Shown here: positions 1-6,903 of the stretch, in pieces
Position numbering within the stretch: the first letter of the stretch is position 1
Layout of the letters: every line of letters starts with the position of its first letter
Source of the DNA: UBA1444 sp964601085
GTDB taxonomy: Bacteria > Bacillota > Negativicutes > UBA1444
DNA: 18,562 bases
Reading direction: 5' to 3'
NCBI GenBank assembly: GCA_964601085.1
Contig: CAZRLN010000053.1
Span: forward strand, 1-18,562
Position numbers and translations under genes: made by a program
Notes under the pieces: generated by a model
What the model was told of the DNA's origin: nothing
Seen by the model: the letters and a program-made list of their open reading frames with translations, nothing else
Database searches by the model: none

Positions 1-34
1 CCGCGCCTTCTTGTTGAATTCGTTTTCCGGGCGA

Positions 35-1180
35 TTATTTGGCGACGACGAATTTGCCGTCCTTCACGGTTACGAACAGATACGGGCGGACCCAGTCGCC
101 TTTGGCGTCAAACGTGACCGTACCGGTGATTCCCTTGTAGGAGCTGCCGGCCATCGCTTCGCGGAGGCTTTCCCGGGTGACGTTTCCTTTGGCGGCGGCT
201 TTTTCCATGGCATCCTTCAGGACATAGCCCTGGTCATACGCCAACGCCGCGAAGGTATCCGGCTCCATGCCGTATTTTTCCTTGTACTTCTTCACGAACT
301 CCTGCACTTTCGGATCCGGGTTGGTCGGCACGAACACGCCGAGGAAGTAGGAGTTGTCGACGGCCTTGCCGGCGATTTCCATGTATTTGGGGCTGTACAG
401 GCCGGTCGGTCCGACGATCGGCAGGGTCAGGCCCATTTCCCGGGCCTGTTTCACAATCAGGCCGCCATCGGTGTACGTGCTGCCCACGAGCAGGACGTCG
501 GGAGCTTCCGCTTTCACTTTCGTGAGCAGGGCCGAGTAGTCCTTATCGTTGGCCAGATAGGTCTGGGAGGAAGTCAAAGTGATCCCGTATTTCTTGACCT
601 GGGGATCGATCGACGCCAGCAGTCCTTTGCCATAGTCGTTGTTCAGATACATCAGGGCCACTTTCTTGGGTTTGAATTTGTTCTGGGCCAGCTCTACCAT
701 CAGTCCGCCGACCTTGTCGTCCTGCACTGCCATCCGGAAGAAATACTTGCTCATCCCGGACAGTTTCGCCGAACTGGACGAAATGACGGAGTGGGGAACT
801 TTGGCCTTGTCGGTGATCGGCACCATCGCCAGCGTGTTGGAACTGAGGCAGGATCCGACGATCGCCAACACGCTCTTCATGTCAGCGAACTTCTGGGCGC
901 CGGCCGCCGCCTGTTTGGGATCGCCGGCGTCGTCATGCGTCACCAGTTCGATTTGCTGGCCTTTGACGCCACCCGCCTTGTTGATCTCGGCCAGGGCCAA
1001 TTCCAGGCCGTTTTTATGGCTGACTCCGTACGTCGCGGCGTCACCGGTCAGTGGATTGACCATCGCGACCGTCAGTTTGCCTTTTTTGTCGGCGGCGGGA
1101 GCGCCGCCACCGCAGCCGGCTGCAACCACGAGGAATACTACCGCAAGGATCAGGGACAGGGCGCGCAAGTTCTTGGACAC
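35..1180 (-). CDS. ABC transporter substrate-binding lipoprotein, branched-chain amino acid (HAAT) type, under a lysine riboswitch
   Basis: Extracytoplasmic ligand-binding protein of a HAAT/LivJ-type ABC importer, 381 aa. A hydrophobic signal segment (residues 5-20) ends in a lipobox VAAGC with Cys23 as the expected lipidated residue, followed by a Gly/Ala-rich linker. The mature part has the Peripla_BP_6 pattern: VAMVNPLTGDAATYG near the N-terminus, GGVKGQQIELVTHDDAGDP, and VGSCLSSNTLAMVPI in the first lobe. The start is taken as GTG at 1180 because AAGGAGGAG lies seven bases upstream; an upstream in-frame ATG at 1225 falls inside a terminator hairpin and has no ribosome site. No permease or ATPase genes are visible; they may lie beyond the left edge. 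The family often binds Leu/Ile/Val, but the lysine riboswitch just upstream points to lysine or a related compound. The family is sure; the substrate is inference. Confidence 0.93.
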   Translation of the reverse strand: MSKNLRALSLILAVVFLVVAAGCGGGAPAADKKGKLTVAMVNPLTGDAATYGVSHKNGLELALAEINKAGGVKGQQIELVTHDDAGDPKQAAAGAQKFADMKSVLAIVGSCLSSNTLAMVPITDKAKVPHSVISSSSAKLSGMSKYFFRMAVQDDKVGGLMVELAQNKFKPKKVALMYLNNDYGKGLLASIDPQVKKYGITLTSSQTYLANDKDYSALLTKVKAEAPDVLLVGSTYTDGGLIVKQAREMGLTLPIVGPTGLYSPKYMEIAGKAVDNSYFLGVFVPTNPDPKVQEFVKKYKEKYGMEPDTFAALAYDQGYVLKDAMEKAAAKGNVTRESLREAMAGSSYKGITGTVTFDAKGDWVRPYLFVTVKDGKFVVAK

Positions 1181-1210
1181 GAAAACTCCTCCTTCATATT
1201 CTAGGCTTGG

Positions 1211-1247
1211 AAAAAAAGAAAGCACCGGCGAGTCTATCTCCCGGTGC
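1211..1247 (-). terminator. Intrinsic terminator, expression platform of the lysine riboswitch
   Basis: On the minus strand a GCACCGG/CCGGTGC stem (1247-1241 with 1228-1222), extended by GAG/CTC with one bulged G, is followed by TTTCTTTTTTT. It sits between the riboswitch aptamer and the ribosome site of the binding-protein gene, so it can act as the regulated terminator. It would also stop any transcription running on from lipA. The 5' arm CGCACC (1248-1243) is complementary to GGTGCG in helix P5 of the aptamer (1330-1325), which gives a plausible antiterminator. Confidence 0.88.
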
Positions 1248-1310
1248 GCGGCCTCTGGGAAAACACGGATAGCGTTTTCGGCCGCTGGATGAGATAGCGC
1301 TTCACCAAAA

Positions 1311-1457
1311 CCTGGTGACAGTCACGCACCTGTTCGATGCGCGCCCAGAATGGAAATCCGGCGATTTGCCATCCTTCGGCGGCCAATCCTTTCGCGTCGG
1401 GTCTTCGATCCCGGTCTCGCCGACGTTACTCTTATTGTCCGCTCCTCTATTCTCAGG
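1311..1457 (-). ncRNA. Lysine riboswitch (L box) aptamer
   Basis: Read on the minus strand, this leader carries the landmarks of the lysine riboswitch in order. They are ATAGAGGAGC (1450-1441), AAGAGTAACG (1433-1424), a P3 stem CGTCGG/CCGACG (1425-1420 with 1400-1395), GCGAAAGG (1395-1388) and CGCCGAAGG (1381-1373). A P4 stem GGATGG/CCATTC follows, then CTGGGC (1348-1343), a P5 stem CGCATC/GGTGCG (1341-1336 with 1330-1325) and the 3' signature ACTGTCA (1322-1316). I matched these from memory to the B. subtilis lysC and T. maritima aptamers. P1 would pair ATAG with CTGT and, beyond an internal loop, CCTG with CAGG. A strong terminator lies about 65 bases downstream. High lysine should favour termination and switch off the transporter gene. 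Confidence 0.9.
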
Positions 1458-1466
1458 ACGTTCCTG

Positions 1467-1495
1467 CGAATATGAAACTTTAGGTCTATTCTAAA
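1467..1495 (-). promoter_or_regulatory. Possible sigma-70 promoter for the lysine riboswitch transcript
   Basis: TTTAGA (1495-1490) and TATTCG (1472-1467) are separated by 17 bases. This would start transcription near 1460, a few bases before the aptamer. The hexamers are weak and the first overlaps the last codons of lipA, so the main support is the position. Confidence 0.3.
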
Positions 1496-2379
1496 CCTTG
1501 CCTTCCGCCCCTGTCAACGGGTCCGTCAAAAACCTCGCCGGCATGGTAGGAACTCCGCACCAGCGGTCCGGCGGCCACATGCAGAAATCCAAGCTGATAC
1601 GCTGTGTCGGCCAGTTTTTTGAATTGGTCGGGGTGAACATATTCAACAACCGGCAGGTGCTCCTTGGTCGGCCGCAGATACTGCCCGAGCGTCAGGCAAT
1701 TCACCCCGACCGCCAGTAAGTCTTCCAGGACCTCCACCACTTCGTCCTCTGTTTCGCCCAGGCCCAGCATCAAACCGCTCTTGACCCTGTCGATCCCGGC
1801 CGAGGACGCTTGCTGCAGCACGGCCAGCGACCGCATGTAGTTCGCCTGGGGCCGGACTGTCGCATACAGGCGCGGCACGGTCTCGACATTGTGGTTGAAC
1901 ACTTCCGGCTTTTCCGCCAGAACGCTTTGCAGCGCCCAGGCATTGCCGGCGAAATCCGGCGTCAGCACTTCTACGGTCGTATCCGGTTTTACCTGGCGAA
2001 TTTCCCGAATGCAGGCAACGAACTGCGCCGCGCCGCCATCCGCCAGATCATCCCGGGTCACCGAAGTAATGACGGCATGTTTCAGGCCAAGCGTCCTGAC
2101 TGCATCCGCCACATTCGCCGGTTCCTGCGGATCCGGCGGCAGCGGAGCCTCTCCTTTGGGAACGCTGCAGAACCGGCAGCCCCGCGTGCAGATCCCGCCC
2201 AGAATCAAGAAAGTCGCGGTTCCCGAATGAAAGCACTCGCCCTGGTTCGGACAGGACGCACTTTGGCACACCGTGTGAAGCCGAAGTCCATCCATCAGTC
2301 CCTGCACTTTTTCAATGTTGCCGCCCGCAGGAATCCTACGGATCAACCAGGGCGCCCGTTCCGCCATATCCGATTTCAT
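1486..2379 (-). CDS. lipA: Lipoyl synthase
   Basis: Radical SAM enzyme that inserts two sulfurs into protein-bound octanoyl groups to form lipoyl cofactors; cytoplasmic, 297 aa, a usual length. It has the auxiliary-cluster motif CX4CX5C (Cys38, Cys43, Cys49), the radical SAM motif CTRGCRFC (Cys64, Cys68, Cys71) and the C-terminal RSSYHA (275-280), whose serine ligates the auxiliary iron-sulfur cluster. GAGG lies five bases before the ATG. It is the last gene of the dehydrogenase run, 48 bases after the PCC-domain gene. Its likely targets include the two lipoyl domains of the E2 at 5040-6884. A lipoyl synthase-like gene (acoS) has been described in acetoin dehydrogenase operons of anaerobes such as Pelobacter, so the linkage has precedent. 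Confidence 0.97.
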   Translation of the reverse strand: MKSDMAERAPWLIRRIPAGGNIEKVQGLMDGLRLHTVCQSASCPNQGECFHSGTATFLILGGICTRGCRFCSVPKGEAPLPPDPQEPANVADAVRTLGLKHAVITSVTRDDLADGGAAQFVACIREIRQVKPDTTVEVLTPDFAGNAWALQSVLAEKPEVFNHNVETVPRLYATVRPQANYMRSLAVLQQASSAGIDRVKSGLMLGLGETEDEVVEVLEDLLAVGVNCLTLGQYLRPTKEHLPVVEYVHPDQFKKLADTAYQLGFLHVAAGPLVRSSYHAGEVFDGPVDRGGRQGLE

Positions 2380-2427
2380 TTCGCCTCACACCTTTTCTTT
2401 CCAATAAATCTCCTGTTTTTCGCCGAT

Positions 2428-2910
2428 TCACAGCTCCGGACTGAACATGACCAGACCGACCGCCGGATCGTGCCGGCGCATCAGTTTGGCGCCGTCCACT
2501 TCCACGATCACGAGATCGATTGTCGCCAGCACGGGATTGCCGCCGGGCGAAAAATGGCCGGCGAAATTCTTGCCGTCCGGAGTCACGCCATGCGCATGCA
2601 GATGCGTCAGCAGCTCGCCTTTTTCCGACTGGCAGATTACGCCCTGCCCGCAGATGAACTCGATCGGCCCCTGCTCCACAATCGGCTCGCAGTACTTGAA
2701 GCCCATAGGCGCCGCCGGCTCCGGCACCGCAATCACATAGGTCGCCTGGCGCAGGCTGCCCATGACGCTGCCAAAATAGCCGTATTGAACATGATGCGCC
2801 CGACAGACATCTTCGATGCCAGTCACCAGGTCCGTTCCCGGCAGGAGCCGCGCGGCGATGGTCCGGCCTTTATGCGCCTCCACCGAAACAAAAGTTTTAT
2901 TCTTCTCCAT
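2428..2910 (-). CDS. PCC/DUF296-domain protein
   Basis: A 160-residue single-domain protein of the PCC (plants and prokaryotes conserved, DUF296) family. Visible family features are LLPGTDLVTGIEDVCRAH (residues 22-39), FGSVMGSLRQATY (46-58), and the histidines of LTHLHAHG (His103, His105) with GHF (His119), which match the three-histidine metal-site pattern of bacterial members. No signal peptide or membrane segment is seen. The start is ATG at 2910, chosen because AGGGAGG precedes it at good distance; it lies inside the last codons of lipB (14-base overlap), so the two are probably translationally coupled. The biochemical role of bacterial PCC proteins is largely unknown, and I cannot assign one here. 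Its place between lipB and lipA suggests a link to lipoate, acyl transfer or the dehydrogenase substrate, which is inference. Confidence 0.88.
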   Translation of the reverse strand: MEKNKTFVSVEAHKGRTIAARLLPGTDLVTGIEDVCRAHHVQYGYFGSVMGSLRQATYVIAVPEPAAPMGFKYCEPIVEQGPIEFICGQGVICQSEKGELLTHLHAHGVTPDGKNFAGHFSPGGNPVLATIDLVIVEVDGAKLMRRHDPAVGLVMFSPEL

Positions 2911-3574
2911 GTCGTCCCTCCCTCGGTTCTGTCGCAAACCTCGCGTCGAAAACTTCACAGAACTTATTGGACAAGCAGACCGCAATTTCCTGCAGGCCGA
3001 CGTCCACACCCAGCCGCTGCAGGCTGGTGACACCGAACTCCTCGATGCCGCAGGGAACGATGGAACGGAACAGGGCCAGATCGTTGCTGACGTTCAGGGC
3101 AAACCCGTGGCCCGTGATCCAGTGCCGGACGCTCACGCCGATCGCCGTAATTTTGCAGTTGCCGACCCACACCCCAGTGTAGCGGGCCTTGCGGCCGGCC
3201 TGCACCCCATATTCCGCCAGTGTCCGGATCAGCACTTCCTCCAGGCGGTCGACATACCAGTGCACATCCTGCCGCCACCGGACCAGGTTCAATATCGGAT
3301 AGCCGACCAGCTGTCCCGGATTGTGGCAGGTCACGTTGCCGCCCCGGTCGCTTTCCACGAATTCGACGCCGGCCTCAGCCAGTTCCGCTGGCGAGGCGAC
3401 GAGATTTTCCCGGCCGCCGCTTCGTCCCGCCGTGATCACCGGCCGGTGCTCCAGCAGGAGCAGCACGCCATCGTACTTCCCTTCCTCCACCAGGGCGCGG
3501 GCCTGTTTCTGGAGGGACAGTCCCTCCGCATACGAAACCAGGCCCGCCGGTAAACAGAGCAACGAGGGTTTCAC
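2897..3574 (-). CDS. lipB: Lipoyl(octanoyl) transferase
   Basis: Transfers octanoyl groups from acyl carrier protein to the lipoyl-domain lysine, the step before LipA. It is 225 aa, within the family range. The signature region RGGNVTCHNPGQLVGYP (78-94) is present. The catalytic pair is Lys141 in CKITAIGV and Cys175 in PCGI. The usual TYHGPGQ reads TCHNPGQ here, a Tyr to Cys and Gly to Asn change next to the conserved His. The start is GTG at 3574, sharing one base with the TAG stop of the E3 gene; no clear ribosome site is seen, so it probably depends on coupling to upstream translation. The start fits the family, whose N-terminus normally begins just before the xGLVxYxEAL region. Confidence 0.95.
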   Translation of the reverse strand: MKPSLLCLPAGLVSYAEGLSLQKQARALVEEGKYDGVLLLLEHRPVITAGRSGGRENLVASPAELAEAGVEFVESDRGGNVTCHNPGQLVGYPILNLVRWRQDVHWYVDRLEEVLIRTLAEYGVQAGRKARYTGVWVGNCKITAIGVSVRHWITGHGFALNVSNDLALFRSIVPCGIEEFGVTSLQRLGVDVGLQEIAVCLSNKFCEVFDARFATEPREGRHGEE

Positions 3575-4974
3575 TATTTTTTCGCGGCCGGCGGCCAGTG
3601 AATCGCCAGTCCGTCGACAGCCAGCGCCGCTTCGCCGATGGCCTCGGCCACCGTCGGATGGGCGTGAATGGTCGTGACCAACTCGTCCACGGTCGCTTCC
3701 AGACGCATGGCCAGCGTCGCCTCGCCGATCATTTCGGTCACGCGCGGACCGACCATGTGCACGCCGAGAATTTCGCCATACTTGGCGCCGGCCAGAATTT
3801 TGATGAAGCCGCTTTCGCCTTCGTCAATCATCGACTTGCCATTGCCGGCGAGCGGGAAGACACCCTTCTTGTAAGCGATTCCCTGTTCCTTCGCCTTGTC
3901 TTCGGTGATGCCGACCGCCGCCGCTTCGGGGCTGGTATAGATGCAGGCCGGTACGATCGGCTGTCCATGCCCGGCCGCGCCATGGCCCAGAGCGTGTTCC
4001 ACGGCGGCGATTCCCTGATGGGAGGCGGCGTGGGCCAGCATGGTGAGGCCGTTGCAATCGCCGATGGCATAGATGCCCGGCGCATTCGTCCGGTAGTTGG
4101 CGTCGACGACGACTTTGCCGCGTTCCAGCTTCACGCCGGCGGCTTCCAGCCCGGCGCCGTCGGTGTAGGCCCGACGCCCCACCGCGACCAGTACGGTTTC
4201 GGCGACGATTTCCTTCGCTTCCGCGCCGACCATCACTTTTGCCGCCAGTCCACCGGTCGCCTGGGTAATGGAGTCCAGTTTGGCGCCGTTCATAAAGACC
4301 ACGCCTTCTTTGACCAGAGTCTGTTTCAGGGTCGCGGCGATTTCCGAATCGATGCCCGGCAGAATTTCCGGCAACAGTTCGACGACCGTGACTTTGCAAT
4401 CCAGGGCCGCGTACAGGGCCGCAATCTCAATCCCGATCACGCCGCCGCCGACAATGACCATCGAGGCGGGGGGCTTGGGCAGGGAAAGCGCGCCGGTGCT
4501 GTCGATCACGCCAGGCAGGTCGGCGCCGGGGAAGTTCAGTTTGACCGGCACGGAACCGCTGGCCACGATAATAACATCGGCGGTCAGACCTTCTTCTTTG
4601 TCGCCGTGGACTTTTACCGTGCCGACGCCGGCGACTTCACCGACACCCTTGTGCACGGCCACACCGTTGGCTTTGAGCAGCCCGCCCACGCCGCCGACGA
4701 GACGCCGGACGACGCTCTGCTTGCGATTCAGCAGCGCCGGCCAGTCCAGCGTGACGGAATCTCCCTTCAGGCCGATCCGCTCGCCGTGCTTCACCATGCG
4801 GTACAATTCCGAAGTGTGCAACAGCGCCTTGGTCGGAATGCAGCCCACGTTCAGGCAGGTTCCGCCCAGATTTTCCTTTTCGACCAGGTGCGTCTCCGCA
4901 CCGAGCTGAGCCGCCCGAATCGCAGCCACATAGCCGCCGGGACCACCGCCGATTACGATTACTTTTTTTGCCAT
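3574..4974 (-). CDS. lpdA: Dihydrolipoyl dehydrogenase (E3)
   Basis: Flavoprotein that reoxidises the dihydrolipoyl groups of E2 and passes electrons to NAD+; 466 aa. The FAD-binding motif IGGGPGG is at residues 8-14. The redox disulfide is in GGTCLNVGCIPTK (Cys40, Cys45). A second dinucleotide motif, VGGGVIGIEIA, binds NAD. The C-terminal catalytic dyad is in HAHPTVAE (His439, Glu444). The start is ATG at 4974 with CAGGAGG seven bases upstream; the reading frame runs further 5' without a ribosome site. No lipoyl domain is fused to it, unlike some E3 proteins of acetoin operons. It follows the E2 gene after a 65-base gap that contains a perfect hairpin. The label acoL would also fit. Confidence 0.96.
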   Translation of the reverse strand: MAKKVIVIGGGPGGYVAAIRAAQLGAETHLVEKENLGGTCLNVGCIPTKALLHTSELYRMVKHGERIGLKGDSVTLDWPALLNRKQSVVRRLVGGVGGLLKANGVAVHKGVGEVAGVGTVKVHGDKEEGLTADVIIVASGSVPVKLNFPGADLPGVIDSTGALSLPKPPASMVIVGGGVIGIEIAALYAALDCKVTVVELLPEILPGIDSEIAATLKQTLVKEGVVFMNGAKLDSITQATGGLAAKVMVGAEAKEIVAETVLVAVGRRAYTDGAGLEAAGVKLERGKVVVDANYRTNAPGIYAIGDCNGLTMLAHAASHQGIAAVEHALGHGAAGHGQPIVPACIYTSPEAAAVGITEDKAKEQGIAYKKGVFPLAGNGKSMIDEGESGFIKILAGAKYGEILGVHMVGPRVTEMIGEATLAMRLEATVDELVTTIHAHPTVAEAIGEAALAVDGLAIHWPPAAKK

Positions 4975-4993
4975 GATAACCCTCCTGTTGAAG

Positions 4994-5018
4994 CGGGGCA
5001 TCCGCAACGGATGCCCCG
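4994..5018 (-). repeat. Perfect intercistronic hairpin between E2 and E3 genes
   Basis: A 10-bp perfect inverted repeat (CGGGGCATCC at 4994-5003 and its complement at 5009-5018) with a five-base loop. On the transcribed strand it is followed by CTTCAACAGG, not a T run, so it is not a standard terminator. It ends a few bases before the E3 ribosome site. It may be an RNA-stability or processing element setting the E2:E3 ratio, which is inference. Confidence 0.6.
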
Positions 5019-5039
5019 GGTTTGTTATGGTTTATTCAT

Positions 5040-6884
5040 TCAGCCGATCAGAAGCAACAACGGATTTTCCATCAGTTCCCGGAACCGGGCCATGTATTTT
5101 GCGCCGACGGCGCCATCGACGATTCGGTGGTCGAAAGCCAGCACGCAGTTGCACATCGGCCGGATTACGATCTGTCCGCCTACGACGACGGGTTTGTCGA
5201 CGGTCCGGCACACGGCCAGAATTGCGCTTTCCGGCGGGTTGATGACCGGAGTGAAGTGATCGGTGCCGAACATGCCGAGATTGGTCACGGTGAACGTGCC
5301 GCCGGAGATTTCATCCGGCAGGAGTTTGCCGGCGCGGGCCCGGGCGCCCAAGTCCACGACCGCCGATCGGATTTCCCGGATCGACTTCTTCTCTACTTCC
5401 CGGATCACCGGCACGATCAGTCCGTCGTCCAGCGATACCGCCACGCCCACGGCGGCGGAATCGTGATAGACGATCTGAGTGCCGACGACGCAGGCATTGA
5501 CGACCGGAATTTCCATGAGGACCTGCGCCGCGCACTTGATGATGATTTCCGTGACCGAGGCTTTCTGTCCCGACGCTTTGGCCAACTGTTCCTTCAGCGT
5601 CATCGCGTTGGTCATGTCGACCTCCACCGTCAGGTGGACATGCGGCGCCGCGTTCCAGGACTGCTGCATCCGCTCGGCGATCACCTTGCGCATGCCGACC
5701 AGCGGCCTGGTTTTGGCTGGTGCCTTGGCCGGGGCCGCCGCCGCTGCGCCTGCCGGGGCGAGGACTGGCGCTGCCGGTTTGGCGGCCGCCAGGACATCCG
5801 CCTTCATGATCCGGCCATCCTTGTCGATGCCGGCCAGATCTACGCCCAGATCCGGCGCCATCTTGGCGGCCAGCGGGCTAACCTTGACCGCCGCCGGCTT
5901 GTTCTCGGCGAAGGCGAGTACATCGCGTTCCACGACCCGTCCGTCGGGGCCGGTCGGATTGACGGCGGCCAAGTCGATGCCGCGGTCTTTGGCTGCCTTG
6001 CGGGCCGCCGGCGAGGCTTTCACCCAGCCGAAGCCCAACACGTCGGCGGCGACGACCCGGCCATCGGGGCCGGTCGCCGTGACTTTCGCCAGATCTACGT
6101 TCATTTCCTTCGCCAGCTTGCGGGCCGCCGGCGAGGCTTTCACCCAGCCGTCACCGTCCTTTTGCGCCGGTACGCCCGCCGCGGCGGCCGGAGTCGCCGC
6201 CGGAACGGCTGTGGTCTGCGCTACTGCCGACGCAGCCGCCGGAGCGGCGACCGCCGCTCCCGTTGCCGCGCCGGGCTCGCCGATATAAGCCAATACAGCT
6301 TGCACCGGCGCGACCTGGCCTTCTTCCACCAGGATTTGCAGCAACGTTCCCGCCGCCGTGGATTCGATCTGGTTGGTGATTTTGTCTGTCGCCACCTCGA
6401 ACAGGACTTCGCCGTGGGCCACGGATTCGCCGGCTTTCTTGAACCAGCGGGTCACGGTTCCCTCAGTCATCGTCAGCCCGAGCTGCGGCATCTTGATTTC
6501 CTCGGCCGCCGGGCCTCCCGTTGCAGCTGGAGCTGCCGGCGCGGCCGGAGCCGGTGCTGCCACGGGGGCGACCGTAGCCGCCGGAGCCGGCGCGGGCGCC
6601 TCGACAGGAGCAGCGGCGGGAGCCGCCGCCGTTGCCACAGCTTCGCCGGCGACGCCGACAAAGCCGACGACGGCCTGCACCGGTACGGTCTGGCCTTCTT
6701 CCACCAGGATTTGCAGCAACGTTCCCGCCGCCGTGGATTCGATCTGATTGGTGATTTTGTCTGTCGCCACCTCGAACAGAACTTCGCCTTCGGCCACCGT
6801 TTCGCCCACGGTTTTGAACCATCGGGTCACGGTTCCTTCGGTCATGGTCAGCCCGAGTTGCGGCATTTTGATTTCTGAAGCCAT
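5040..6884 (-). CDS. acoC: Dihydrolipoamide acyltransferase (E2) with two lipoyl domains and three tandem subunit-binding domains
   Basis: Core E2 of a 2-oxoacid/acetoin dehydrogenase complex, 614 aa. Domains in order: lipoyl 1 (about 1-79, Lys43 in TDKI), an Ala/Pro linker, lipoyl 2 (about 128-203, Lys168), an Ala-rich linker, three peripheral-subunit-binding domains (about 247-285, 286-325, 332-366), an Ala/Pro linker, and the catalytic domain (about 393-614) with the active-site motif FDHRIVDG (584-591). One binding domain is usual. Copies 1 and 2 both begin GWVKASPAARK; copy 3 is shorter, reads VSPLAAKMA and lacks the Arg of SPAAR. The two lipoyl domains are almost identical in DNA as well as protein. 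The start is ATG with AAGGGGG about eight bases upstream. It follows dctM by 19 bases. Acetyl (acetoin or pyruvate) is the most likely acyl group, but this is not proven. Confidence 0.95.
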   Translation of the reverse strand: MASEIKMPQLGLTMTEGTVTRWFKTVGETVAEGEVLFEVATDKITNQIESTAAGTLLQILVEEGQTVPVQAVVGFVGVAGEAVATAAAPAAAPVEAPAPAPAATVAPVAAPAPAAPAAPAATGGPAAEEIKMPQLGLTMTEGTVTRWFKKAGESVAHGEVLFEVATDKITNQIESTAAGTLLQILVEEGQVAPVQAVLAYIGEPGAATGAAVAAPAAASAVAQTTAVPAATPAAAAGVPAQKDGDGWVKASPAARKLAKEMNVDLAKVTATGPDGRVVAADVLGFGWVKASPAARKAAKDRGIDLAAVNPTGPDGRVVERDVLAFAENKPAAVKVSPLAAKMAPDLGVDLAGIDKDGRIMKADVLAAAKPAAPVLAPAGAAAAAPAKAPAKTRPLVGMRKVIAERMQQSWNAAPHVHLTVEVDMTNAMTLKEQLAKASGQKASVTEIIIKCAAQVLMEIPVVNACVVGTQIVYHDSAAVGVAVSLDDGLIVPVIREVEKKSIREIRSAVVDLGARARAGKLLPDEISGGTFTVTNLGMFGTDHFTPVINPPESAILAVCRTVDKPVVVGGQIVIRPMCNCVLAFDHRIVDGAVGAKYMARFRELMENPLLLLIG

Positions 6885-6903
6885 GGTTCAGGACCCCCTT
6901 CTG

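Noticed and set aside
1311..1457. Glycine riboswitch or T-box as explanation of the leader
   Set aside because: GCCGAAGG occurs in glycine aptamers too, but the flanking glycine signatures are missing, and no T-box motif is present. The full order of elements fits the lysine aptamer.
5022..6878. Long plus-strand open frame opposite the E2 gene
   Set aside because: It is an antisense shadow caused by Ala/Pro/Gly-rich GC-biased codons; its predicted protein is an implausible Arg/Gly/His-rich string and the minus strand has complete E2 domains.
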